The notes under the pieces are model-generated. The model saw only the letters and a program-made list of their open reading frames with translations. It was not told where the DNA came from and did not search any database. A stretch of 64,000 nt of DNA, from contig NCSJ02000158.1 of assembly GCA_002812745.2 (NCBI GenBank), forward strand, positions 32,217 through 96,216, written 5' to 3'. Of this stretch, positions 1 through 11,059 are shown piece by piece (within the stretch, counting starts at the first letter, position 1; each line of letters starts with the position of its first letter). The stretch is from Scytalidium lignicola. Taxonomy: Eukaryota; Ascomycota; Leotiomycetes. The translations under genes and the position numbers were made by a program.

Positions 1-3000
1 AGTGCCCGATGAAAGTACTGGTAAGCCTTTTTCTGCCGTGCTTCTACCTTGGCACGGTAAGTCCTGTAGGCGGTCTCATCCAGGGTTGCAAATAGGTATT
101 TGGCGTGAACTCCAATAGCCTGAGCTCCTTTCTGACCAAAACCGAAGGACGTGACGAAAAATGCTTTGATGCCATGGGTCTTGATGCTGTGATTGGGAAA
201 ACAGAGGTAATCGAAGGCCTCCAAAGCTTGGTCCACATTGTCTGCATTGCGGTTCCCAGGTACGAGGCCAGTGTCCAGCATCTGTAGCCCTCCATTAAAC
301 ATCCATGCTCCTGCAGCTCCTTTGGGGTGCCCTGTGAGCGACTTTTGACATACGCCGAACATCAAATTTCCCTTCGCTCGTCCAAGATGACTCAATTGTC
401 GCTGGAGGACGGCAGACTCGTTTTTCTCATTCATGACCGTAGACGTTCCATGCATAGATGCAACACCGATATCATCGATAGTCAAGCCCCAGGTAGCTAG
501 CGCTCCACGAATAGGTGAGATGAGCGGGTCATTCTTCCAGAAATTATTTCCGTAACTGTACAGAACCTCCTTTTCTTGTCTCTGTACTTCCAGTTCAATG
601 TGTTGCCTTCTGTCGAGCAGATATTCGGATTGATCGGAAGAGGGATCCTCGGCTTTTCTGATTGCTACTTGTTCCTCCAGATATTCTAATTCGAATTGTT
701 TATACTCCTGTATCTGCTTCATTCTTAAATCGATTTTTTTTTTGACGAAAGTCGAGATTCAGGAGTGGAGAGGGCAGTTTGTTTGGCGATTCGCGAGCAG
801 TCGTCACGATTCCTTTACCAGGCGCCGGTACTGAGCGTCCTACCTTGTCACTGGCAGTTGTTGTCAGAGCGACAATGCCGTGAATGGGCAGACCCATCTC
901 TAATGCTAGCCTGGCAGACGTAAGTATCTGCATACCGCAGCCTTCACTCTCAACGAACCCGCTTCTTGTAGAAGCGGTTGGTCTAGAAATGTCTTTCGCT
1001 TCTCGGCCTTTAGCAAAATCATCTGCAGAGCTGCTTGTGGCCTTCATATTTACAAATTCGAAAGATATATCTTCGGTGAACTTCTCGAATCCGCCAACAA
1101 AGCACACCTTGGCTTTACCGCTCGTAATGAGGTCATAACCAGTATCCAAGGACTCTATTGAAGTTGCACAAGCGCCTACTGGAGTCTTCATGGGACCGCT
1201 AGCAGATAACAAAAGCATGTTAATCCAGGCACCTGTTGTGTTGATAAAAGTTTCCTGCAGGATATCTGCTTGTACCGGTTTATCCAGATACCGGTCCTTG
1301 TATAATTTTTTTAATGATGATAAACCTCCCATACTTGATCCAATACATTGACCAATGTCTGAAACATGGATATACTGATAGAACTCGTACGGATCGGTGA
1401 TACCCGATGACAGAAGTGATTCAGCAGTACAAACTAAGGCATAGAGGGTAACTGGATCAACCTGGCTAATGATCTCATCCGATATTCCGTATGTCGACGC
1501 ATTCCAGCCTGTGGGAATCTGACCGGCAACTTGTCGATCAAATTTTAAAGCTTTTGGAACCATCAAAATTGCACCTTTTTTGAAACGAACCATAATCTCT
1601 CCAGATGTGGTGGCTCCTTGGACAATCTCTACCTTGTCTCCATGTTCCCTCTGAAATTGTTGTGCAGTTTCTACAGATACTTCAAACGGATCAAGGTCCG
1701 TCTGAAGGACAATCTCTTGAAGTAACTGCTTCTTATTAGGATCATAGCCGTCGACAAGTTCGGGCTCGATTATCCTGACACCAGTGTGCTCTAAGATGTG
1801 GTTCTCGTATTTGCGTTTGACGTCTCTGTCGTCCACAGGTTCCCTAGTTTTAGTGTCAACCCAGCCTGAATACGGCTCGCCTTTTATAGTAGTATTTTGA
1901 TACTGTATAAGGCCCATGATCCATGCCAACTCAATGCAGCCTTCTAAAGAGAACTCGCCGTAGGCTTCCATCTCCCACCTCGTGCGGGAGCTACCATGTG
2001 GACCAACTTCTGCATAACCGGCGACTACCACCACTCTGTCTAAGTCAACCATCCCCCGAAACTTTTTGAGAGGCTCAAGGTCGGTTTGGAAGTCCGGAAG
2101 CCTCGGGAACGGGAATTTGATATTAGGTCTAGGATCGATGGCACCTAGCTGTTGCAAGTATCGGTGGTTATTGATATTGCCCCAGATAACTTCCTGTTCA
2201 ATCCTTGCCTCTCTTGCAATCGCCCTTTGAATCTCGCTCGTCTGAGTCAAGTTCTCTCGAATGCTGGCCAGATCAGAATTTAAGTCTGGAAAAGCTTCCA
2301 AACCTCCACTTATGTCTGCCAAGATTGGTTCAAGGTGGCAAAACCTGGCTACTGGCGTAGAAATAAGACTGAGAATGTACGTGGCCATCTCCTGCCGTGA
2401 AAAGATTCTGATACCCAATTTTTCTATCCCTTCTGATAAAATGTCGTTGCTGCTCATTAATCCTGTACCTCTTGTCCAGCCAATGACTGCTCCGCAGATC
2501 GAGATGTAATCACTCCAATCTTCTGTATGCCATTTATTGAACAAAGTTTCGAGAGCCAATTTAGATTCAGCATAGAGTCCATCATTACCAAAGATACCAT
2601 GGTTAGGTGAAAGAGGTAGAATAATCTGAACGGGTCGATTTAGCGACCCTGTTCTCTGTTTTTGCTGTTTGATCGCTCCGAGAAGTCGCAGAACGTTGAC
2701 AAGCATAGTGCGCTGTGCAAGCTCTGATATGGAATCAATCTCGTCCATTTGCTTTCCTGTTTCTCGAATAGCTGCAAAGGGAATGATAAGATCCAGATCC
2801 CAACCTAATCCATTGACCGAATCGTATATATAGCTGACGAGAGACGCAACATCTTGCTGGCTTCCTTGATTGAAAGGTACAACAACTAGTTGGGTGCCTC
2901 GTGCACCATAGCGGGCATATATCATCTGGAAGTATCGTGCTACAGAGGAGGAAAAACTGCTTGTAGCAACGACAACTTTGGCTCCACCACTGATGAGTCC

Positions 3001-4602
3001 TTGAAGAATCTCGGTCCCAATGGAGCCGCGTCCTGCACCGGTCAATAACACACATTTGCCACGAAAAGAAATACCAGTGTCTCTGGTCTGTCTTAAAACG
3101 TCCATATATTTCCTTTCAAGTACCGCATCTTTGATCCACCCATGTCTTCCTCTTTTCTTGAACTTAAACTTGAACGGCGGAAAGGCGATCGTGACCGGCT
3201 CTAGCTTGATGACCCCATCCGTGTAGCCATTTTCTAGAGTGTATTGCTTCTTGATCTCTACTGGACGAGGTACTTCGCTGTATTTTAATTTGCCTTGTTC
3301 GTCGATGGTGGTACGAGGGGCTGTGAGTATAGAAATGCTCTTAAAAACAGGAGGCTGATTAAGACTATGTTGACACTGCTGAAGGAGACTTAATAACAAG
3401 ATTCTGAGCGATTGCTCTGTCTTAAAGCCGCCTCTCAAGGTAATGTCTATGATATATTGAATAGATTTGATGAGCGTAGGCGTTGAACGATTCACAATAC
3501 TAAGCGAAAGTTGAGAAACAGTTTGGTCCGTTATATCAAGTCGACCTGATTCGATGCCGAAAACTAGAATCATGAGGTCTTGCAATGTCCAATTCCAAAA
3601 GGAATCGTAGATCCTGGCCTTTTGGATCGAGAAGCTAGGTTGGATTCCAGAAGTGAAGGACTCTCCTAGCTCGGCATTCAACTGGAATAATTCTGCCTTG
3701 AGTTCTTCAATGGTTTTTCTTGAGCTTACTAAAGCTCTTTCTCCTTCCTGTTGATCAACCTTGAGGAACCTCGCATACGCTTCCATCAATACTCTTGATA
3801 AAATCCTCTGGTCGTCCGTGAGGGCTGCCATAGCCTTAGCGTCTAAAACCACCGCATTGCCCTGCACTTCGCTTGATCCAGCCATCGGTCCACTGGAAGG
3901 TAGTGCAAGGCCACTATTGTGAGCGTATTTCTTGACCACATCATCTAAAAACAGATTTGCAGCCTCATCCGATACTATTCGGGATGGGGGTTGCATTGTT
4001 GTTGCGAATACAAGTGCGCCATCCTGTCGACCAGTCTGAAAGCCCCAGCGAGTCTCCAAATAACTCCGGACCAGACCAACGCCCATACCGGCTGGCATCT
4101 TAGATAGTACCATACGTGCAATCATCGAAGATGTGTGCTTGCCCAACCGCTGATCAGATGGCATGTGTATGGACTCACAAAGTTCCAGAAGGGACAATTC
4201 CTCTTGGTTTTCAGGGAACGTAGGAAATTCATTGCCAAGATCTCCAATAATCTCATTCTGTAACGTGGATCTACCTACAACATTGTCAGACTAGATACAA
4301 CAATTAGTTCCTACCTTGCCCGGGAACAGGGGTGAGCATGGGCAAAACTAACCTCCTACAAGACTTTTGATTGATCTGCCCACCTGGATCTCAGTTACTG
4401 GCTTTTTGAGTTTCTGTGCAATAACTGCCGTCACAATTTCAATGGCAGATATGGGTACGTCTGATAGAAGGCTAACCTGTACTGAAGAGCTATCATTTCG
4501 AGAAGGGGTGGATATAGGGACTTCTGATACGGCGACGGGCTTCAGAGAAGACGGAGTAGTAGTAGGGATAGCAATTGCGGCTGAGTGATGGCTAATACAA
4601 CT
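1..4602 (-). CDS. Fatty acid synthase alpha subunit-like protein (FAS2 family), truncated at both ends
   Basis: Seen: the minus-strand reading frame shows the order of a fungal FAS alpha subunit. First comes an acyl carrier domain whose carrier serine lies in GGRSTLQNE, spliced across an intron at 4275-4352 (GT..AG). Then a ketoreductase with [12 protein letters not shown] and the YAESK catalytic Tyr/Lys. Then a ketosynthase with its cysteine in GACATS (codon 1168-1170) and both histidines ([21 protein letters not shown]). The C-terminal phosphopantetheinyl transferase domain would lie beyond base 1. Known: alpha subunits form the alpha6-beta6 cytosolic synthase making C16/C18 acyl chains, or short acyl starters in secondary-metabolite FAS. 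Odd: no start codon or N-terminal transferase segment; an in-frame stop sits at 4603-4605, just inside the AT-rich block. A run of ten A (minus strand, about 727-736) shifts the frame by one. The linker before the ketoreductase is much shorter than in housekeeping FAS2. Inference: a diverged paralogue, perhaps of the secondary-metabolism type, or a 5'-broken copy. Confidence 0.9.
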
Positions 4603-6288
4603 TTATCAAATTTAACAATTATATTTTATAATTACTAATAAAAAATTAGCTTGGATAAAAACTATTAATTATATGATGAACATATAGTTTATTTCTTAAA
4701 AAGAGAAATTAGTATAATATTAGGTTAATTAACACTTTTATTTTAGTATATTAATTATCTTTTCAGTTAAAGGTTATTATAATATTTTAAAGTTATAATT
4801 ATAATAATCAACTAAAGATTTAAATNAAAATGTTTAATTGTTTAAAGTTCTTTTAAAATGTTTAACAGTAAAGAATTATTAAAGTTATAATTTAAGATTA
4901 ATTATAGCTAAAGTATAATGTGAATCTTCTTAGATTTGTTAAATTAATTAGTTAAGTTTATAGTTATACATTTTAAAAGCTTTATTTTAAAGTAAGCAAA
5001 TTGTTAAAAAGTAGCTTATTAACCTTTGAATGCAATTGTATAATTTAAAAGTTATATAGCTTTTCTTGTTATTATACAATTTAAAAGAGAATTAAAGATA
5101 GAAAATCAATTTAGATTTAAGGTATTCATCTACATTAACTATATTACAGGTTAGCTAAAATAGTTTAACAACTTTTACTAATTCAAGTGTTTAATCTACT
5201 TATAATTCATAGTAAAGAAAGATTAAAAAATGCTTTAAGTTAAAAGAAAAGACTCTTTAAGTTTAGTATTAAAAAGTTGCCTTTAACATTTGAATTACTT
5301 TTATTTACAATTCTTATAACTGTAGATTTATCGTTAATACTAACAGAATAGCTGTATATAATACAATCAAGTACTTAATTAGTTATAACATCTTTTAAGC
5401 AAAGTTATAATAATCAATATAAGTTAAAAACTGTACATAAAAGAAATTATATGAGGAGAATATCATTATTGTACAAGAACAATTATATAGAATTATCAGC
5501 TAATTCAGCTAATAGTACAATGTTAAACAAGACTTAAAATTATATTAAAATAGAGGTTCTTAAAGAATTACTTTAAATAGTGTTATTATTGTAAGATAAT
5601 TATAATTCATTTAGTCTACTATGGTTACAGTAATAATTTGTATATAATTCAGAGTACTTAGGATGTTTGAGGTTATACTGCTATCAGCGATTTAAAGTCG
5701 ATTTTACAGAGGGCAGAAGTCAATTTAGCTAAAGCCTTTACAAATTATTATAAGATTTCTAGTAGATTAAAAACGTGTTTATTATTTTATTAAGTTTACA
5801 AATTATTATAAAAACTTTACATGTTATTATTATCATTCTCCTCTTCTCTTTTACTAATTACCTTTTATTTAATAATATTTACAAGTTTACATGTAAAATC
5901 TATAATATTAGCTAACATTTTTCTAAATTAATAAAGAGTATCTACTATATAATAGTTTTATTCTTAATATATTATTTGAAAATAATAAACATTTCTTATA
6001 ATAGTTAAAAGAGTAATAAATGTAAAAATAGCTTGATTATAAAGAAAAAAGCAATAATAGTTAAAAGAAGAAAAATAACATTAAATATAACTTGTAAATA
6101 GTTAAGCTAACTTATTAATAAGTTAAGAATAGCAGAAAAAGCAAGCAAATACTATTATAATATTAGTTTTACTTATAACAAGATCTTATTATAACTTATA
6201 AATAATAATAATACTATTCTGAAAAGTAATAAAAAATTTAACAATTAAAAGAGTATAAAGACAAAAAGAACAGTTATAACTAGTAAAA

Positions 6289-6336
6289 GTTATAGTTAAA
6301 GTTATAGTTAAAGTTATAGTTAAAGTTATAGTTAAA
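6289..6336. repeat. 12-bp tandem repeat (GTTATAGTTAAA) x4
   Basis: Four perfect head-to-tail copies of GTTATAGTTAAA, followed by related degenerate units (GCTTTAATAA, AACTTTAATAA) to about 6430. It lies within the AT-rich block and has no visible function. Confidence 0.9.
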
Positions 6337-6591
6337 GCTTTAATAAGAACTCTAACAAGAATTGTAGTAAAAACTTTAATAAAAGCTTTAACAAGAGTTT
6401 TAACAAAAGTAAAAGTTATAGTAAAAGCTTTAATAATAATAATAGTAAAAGTAGTAAAAGTAATAGTAAAAGCANGAAAAAAAACAATTACAAATATTTA
6501 AATATAATTTATACTAATAAAAGAATTATTTAATTTTATTAAATACAATTATTTATTCACTTTTAAATTATTTACTAAACTTAAAAAAAGA

Positions 6592-6622
6592 TTTAATAAT
6601 AATAATAATAATAATAATAATA
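6592..6622. repeat. (AAT)n microsatellite
   Basis: About ten AAT/TAA units at the right border of the AT-rich block; ordinary-composition DNA resumes directly after it. Confidence 0.9.
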
Positions 6623-6630
6623 GGGTTTAT

Positions 6631-9600
6631 CATCAGTCTGAATATAATAGGACAGCCTCTATCACTGCGCAGAAGATGATTAGCACGTGATGTACGCATC
6701 GAAGTATGCAAGCTTACATTTAACTATCTCCAAATGCCTCTCAGGAACTAAAAATATCTCTTGGTTAAAATATGGCGTGCATTCTTGCTGTCGATTTTCA
6801 GGGTTGCTGTCAAAACACTCTTTTGCTACCAGATACAAACTAAAATTTATGTATACACATGACTTGTCGCCCATGATAATGACCTTTCGAAGCCAGTAAG
6901 CAAATTATTTTAAAAGAAAATTAAATAACGCTTCAATATTCGCAGAAGTTTCGCCTGCTTCCCTGCTTTTCTTAATACCGTGAATATCTATATTCGATTT
7001 CGTTAGCTCTGGAATCAGCGATTGAATATGGAATTTACATTATACACATGCTAACAAAAAACCACGAATTATATTCACTCATTCTCTGAAAACTTTAAAT
7101 GAGAGGACTAGAGATCACCTTCTATAATGTTTCAATACAATTATATAAATGTTCATCAGAGAAAAGCGTGAAAGTAAGGAAGCCAAGTCCCTAGAATCAA
7201 ACTCGTCGGACTAAGCACCGGATTTCTATTCTCAATCAGAGAGATGTGGAGAACGAGGGAAATCTACGTGTATGGCATCCATTTCACTATCTGGTCCACC
7301 GCCATTTTAAGTTTCCCCCTTCTGCTTCCCCCCTCTCTTTTCAATTGAGCTTTACGTTTAAATTTGCTTTTATTATTTAGCTTCCGTCGTCGTCGAATAT
7401 ACTATCGCTGTCAAACTTTGAAAATAACCATCGATCCCATGCCTTTTACCAAAATTCGGGGTTAATACTCAAAACTGTTAAATACTTTTCAATATACTGA
7501 CAGATACAGTCGGTCGGTCTCCGTACAACGGATAGTTTAATATTTTCTATTATTGGAGGTATGAATATTCATGCGTGGAGGACTATAAATACTATCATCG
7601 GCAGCGGAAAAGACAAATATTTCAAAAGTAGAAGTCCTTCAATTCACTATTTGTAAACTGATCCTATCTCCTCAGATAAAAGAGCACATAGACATATATC
7701 GTGTAATGATGGGACTCTATATCTATGAGATGATAGCATCATATATTGCACTCCAGTACACAGTAGTATCAACGTATTAAAAAAAAATGGCTCACTATTA
7801 CTCGTAAAGTTAAAATTTTGATTGCAGTTGAGTTGATAGTATAATATGAATGAAACCTCCCTAAACTCCACGTAGATGATTTAACTCAAATCAAAAGTCT
7901 TAAAAGAACCAACGAGATAAAAAACAAATTTGTGAGACCACGATTCTATTATTATTCCTGTTGCAAAATATCGCTTTACAGAACAACTTCCATCCTTGTA
8001 TTGCCAAGTTCAAGTTTTTTCTCCGTCTTCGAATTTCAAAAGTCTAATCCCACAGGCTGCACCTAACACCAAACTTCCCCATAAAAGCAAAGACCACGAA
8101 TTAATTTTCGTCTTCCATCCTCATCGTTGATGCAATACATATCCAATTCAAATCCAATGGTCCATGAAAATTTAACCAAAAGCAGAGATGAGAGGTCCAG
8201 GACATGGTAATGGCCAGAAAATAATATATGCCCAGGGAGATAGTACGAAGCCCGGGGTTGGTTAGATGCTGGCAAAGACACTCAATGTAGAACATAGTTG
8301 TAAAATCTGGTGATTCACTTAGGCCTCAGTCATGGAGTCGCTCTAATATCCTAGTTTGATATGAAGATATCTTTGTTGCTGGAAGACGTAAAAAAAGGTA
8401 TGTGAGAACTGGGCTTCGATAACGATCCAGATGAAAGGAGGACCGGTCAAAATCCAAGTATCTGATATTACCTTGATCCTTTTATATCATTATTTTTTGT
8501 TTGAACATGTCGGCTGACACGGTTCTTTTCCGTCTGTAGTCCAAGTAACACGAAGTAGATGAGATACGCCTGGAGCCTTAGATGCAGAATAAAGTTGAAT
8601 CACAACACAAATTCGACAAAACAAAGCCTGGTTTGGGTCCTCGGAAGTTGTCAAATGATGCATATCCATGGAATGCCTTGGAATCTCTTGCGTAAACAAG
8701 TCCTGGAGTTTTCTACTGAATAGTAGATGCCTTAGGAAAGGAGCTCTATGTTGATGGTCCCTTTGTAATAGCCTTGCTCTATATAGTCAAAACCCTAGGT
8801 CTTGGAAGAATTAGACAGAAAGCCACCAGTAGGAAGAATCCATTTCCGGGTAATCCAGGAGAGAGGAGAGGAGAGCCTATTGGGAAAGTCCTTGCCGCTG
8901 GAATTCACTATACCTGTCTCATATCAAAAGATTTCTGAATAAAACCTGTAAGTTAATAATTAAAATCCCAGGGAACAATCAAACTCCATATTGGGACACT
9001 CCATTGGAACAAGGCTGGATCTGAAGTATTGAAACCTTTCCGTTGCAGTAGGCTGCTCGATATATACAAACACCTCAGCCCTGCTGCCTGGCCCAGTCCA
9101 AACGCTCTCTATTTTCACTCTGCAATCCGCATTCAAGAAATACCCACCCAAGTAGAAAGCCATTAGGAATGGAAGAAACAAGTCAGCAACGAAACCCAGA
9201 TTTGTGGCGGGAATCCAGGCAGCAAGGGTCTGAGGGTATCCAAGAGTATCTTAAAAAGAAAGACAAGGAAAAGTAGTAATAATAATAGATGGACAGAGCG
9301 CCCCTAACGGCCAGTACTGTATGCAATCACTAATGCAAACATAGATAAAGCCTGAGAGAGAATTCCAGAAAAAACAAGGACGATTCAGTTTCGCCTGCCC
9401 AGGTCCGCGGTCGTAACGGCATAATCCAGGTATATTGCAACGTTCAAACATCCACACATCCTCATGAGTCGTATAATTAATAGTTTCTCGTATATTCAGT
9501 CATCCGGTCCAGCATCAAAGGGTAGAGGTTCTATAGCGAGGGAGAAAAGGAGGAATCAACTCCTTGGTACCACGAGACAATTTTGTGTCTTTTTCAAATT

Positions 9601-9849
9601 CCCGCAGAAGCTTTTCTCGGCAACTTACGGAGAATATGACGCGCGCAAAGTATCAAACCCAAAACAAGATGGTCTGGTTCCTATGACGGTGCGATAATTA
9701 CCCTGAAGAGTGATGGCCTAGAAGTCCCAAGAAATCCGGGCATAAAACAGAAAAAACACCAGAACAATATGCAAAAATTGCAGGAATCCACAACGGAACA
9801 GAAACAAGCTAGATTAGAGTCCAGCGGGATGAATACTTTTTGTTTATCC
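6631..9849. other. Intergenic, no gene seen
   Basis: All open frames are short, start at unlikely codons and do not join through plausible introns. The longest (74 codons near 7650-7870, 73 codons near 8960-9180, both minus) resemble no family I know. The part next to 9850 probably holds the 3' UTR of the RfeG-like gene. Confidence 0.5.
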
Positions 9850-11059
9850 TTAGCGACGGCGGTGGTCTCTTCGGTCGCGATCATCTCTTTCATTTCGATG
9901 TCTAGGTGCTCCGGCAGTGGCAGGTAAAGGTGGGGTGGTAGAAGAGAGAGAAACTGGGGCATAGCCTCCGGGAGTGTCCTGGTATTGCTGACGGGCATCA
10001 AATATGGGCTCCGGGCTGTTATAATCCGCAGGACCTGATGGATCTGAGCTGTTAGACACGAAGAGAGACGGGGCATAGGGCAAGATTAGGACGATGAGAA
10101 GGGGGAAATTGCAAATAACTGTACGCACCACGAGCGTAAAAGGCGTCTGGCTGCTGCTGTTGCTGCGGTGGTTGACTATATTGGCCTGATGGTGTAAGCT
10201 GGGGAGCCTGTGCAGTAGTATAATAACCAGAACGAGCATCTGCTTGGTACGCCTGAGAGGTTGGGGGATATTGAGCAGCACTTCTTGGAACTGGGACATT
10301 TCCTGCTCCTTGGGGTGGGCGACGATCCGCGGCTACAGGCATATCCGCTCCGGCAATATAGTAGTTGTTATCCTGTATGGGATATCCTGGGGCGGGTGCA
10401 TATCCTACTTGTTGACCATAGCCGGCTTGCTGTTGATACTGTTGTGGAGGTTGTTGTTGATACTGAACACTCTCATATACTCCCTGTCCATTTCCGGGCT
10501 GTTGGGTATATCCCTGGACTGGCGATGCCTCCGTCGTGGGGCCATAGTATTGCCTGGAATGGTGCGTTGTGGAAGAACGGTACTCCACTATAGGCGTGTT
10601 AGATTTTCGAGAATAATCATCCGAATCTCGAAAAGTACCATTAGGGGCGGCGCCTCTGCTTGCAGCAGATTGACGTCTTTCAGCTTCCCATCTTTCAGAG
10701 TCAGCCTTAAGATCCGCGATCATTGCCTGTTGTGGGTGTGGTTAGTGACAATTCTGATATTGTTTTGGGTTGAGGGTGTAGTGTTTACTGAGGTCAGATT
10801 TCGATATGCGGTGATAAAGTAGCCTTGTTCGATTTGGCGAGTTTGTGGGTTCTACAGGGCAAGTCAGTCATCCTGATTATCGATAAAGAAAGGCTCTTAA
10901 ATGTGCCAAGTTGGTTCGAAAGAAGCCTACCTCGTAAGTGCCGGGTCGTACGAGAGCATCGTTACCAAGATATCGACAGATGTCAGCCGTGATGACCTCC
11001 CGATCAATGCCATCTTTCGGCACGAAGTACTCATTCGTACGAGGAGCTCTTGCAGCCAT
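9850..11059 (-). CDS. RfeG-like fungal protein (putative transcription regulator)
   Basis: Four exons join in frame: 11059-10931, 10851-10789, 10726-10125 and 10048-9850, giving 330 residues. The N-terminal part (NEYFVPKDGIDREVI, ICRYLGNDALVRPG, then GYFITAYRNLTSAMIADLK across two introns) is the conserved block of a fungus-only family annotated as transcription factor RfeG. The rest is low complexity: Gln/Tyr/Pro-rich, with poly-Gln tracts around residues 145-260, and a very basic Arg/Asp-rich tail ending in HRRR. No classical DNA-binding fold is visible, so the transcription-factor label comes from database usage as I remember it, not from a motif. The splice sites are GT..AG; the exon 3 donor is GTACAG. 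The start is the first in-frame ATG and gives the expected family N-terminus. Upstream lies a long gene-free stretch to 13.3 kb. Confidence 0.75.

Larger units (their letters stand above)
4603..6630. repeat. AT-rich block, probable RIP-degraded repeat
   Basis: Base composition changes abruptly next to the FAS-like gene: almost every position is A or T, CpG is very rare, and all six frames are full of stops. No protein can be read. Such islands in ascomycetes are usually old transposons mutated by repeat-induced point mutation; that is inference, as no element could be recognised. The right part (about 6240-6480) is rich in AGTTATAGTTAAA-like and AGTAAAAGC-like short units and would read as Ser/Lys/Asn-rich if it were ever coding. 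Two N bases (4826, 6475) lie inside. Confidence 0.75.
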
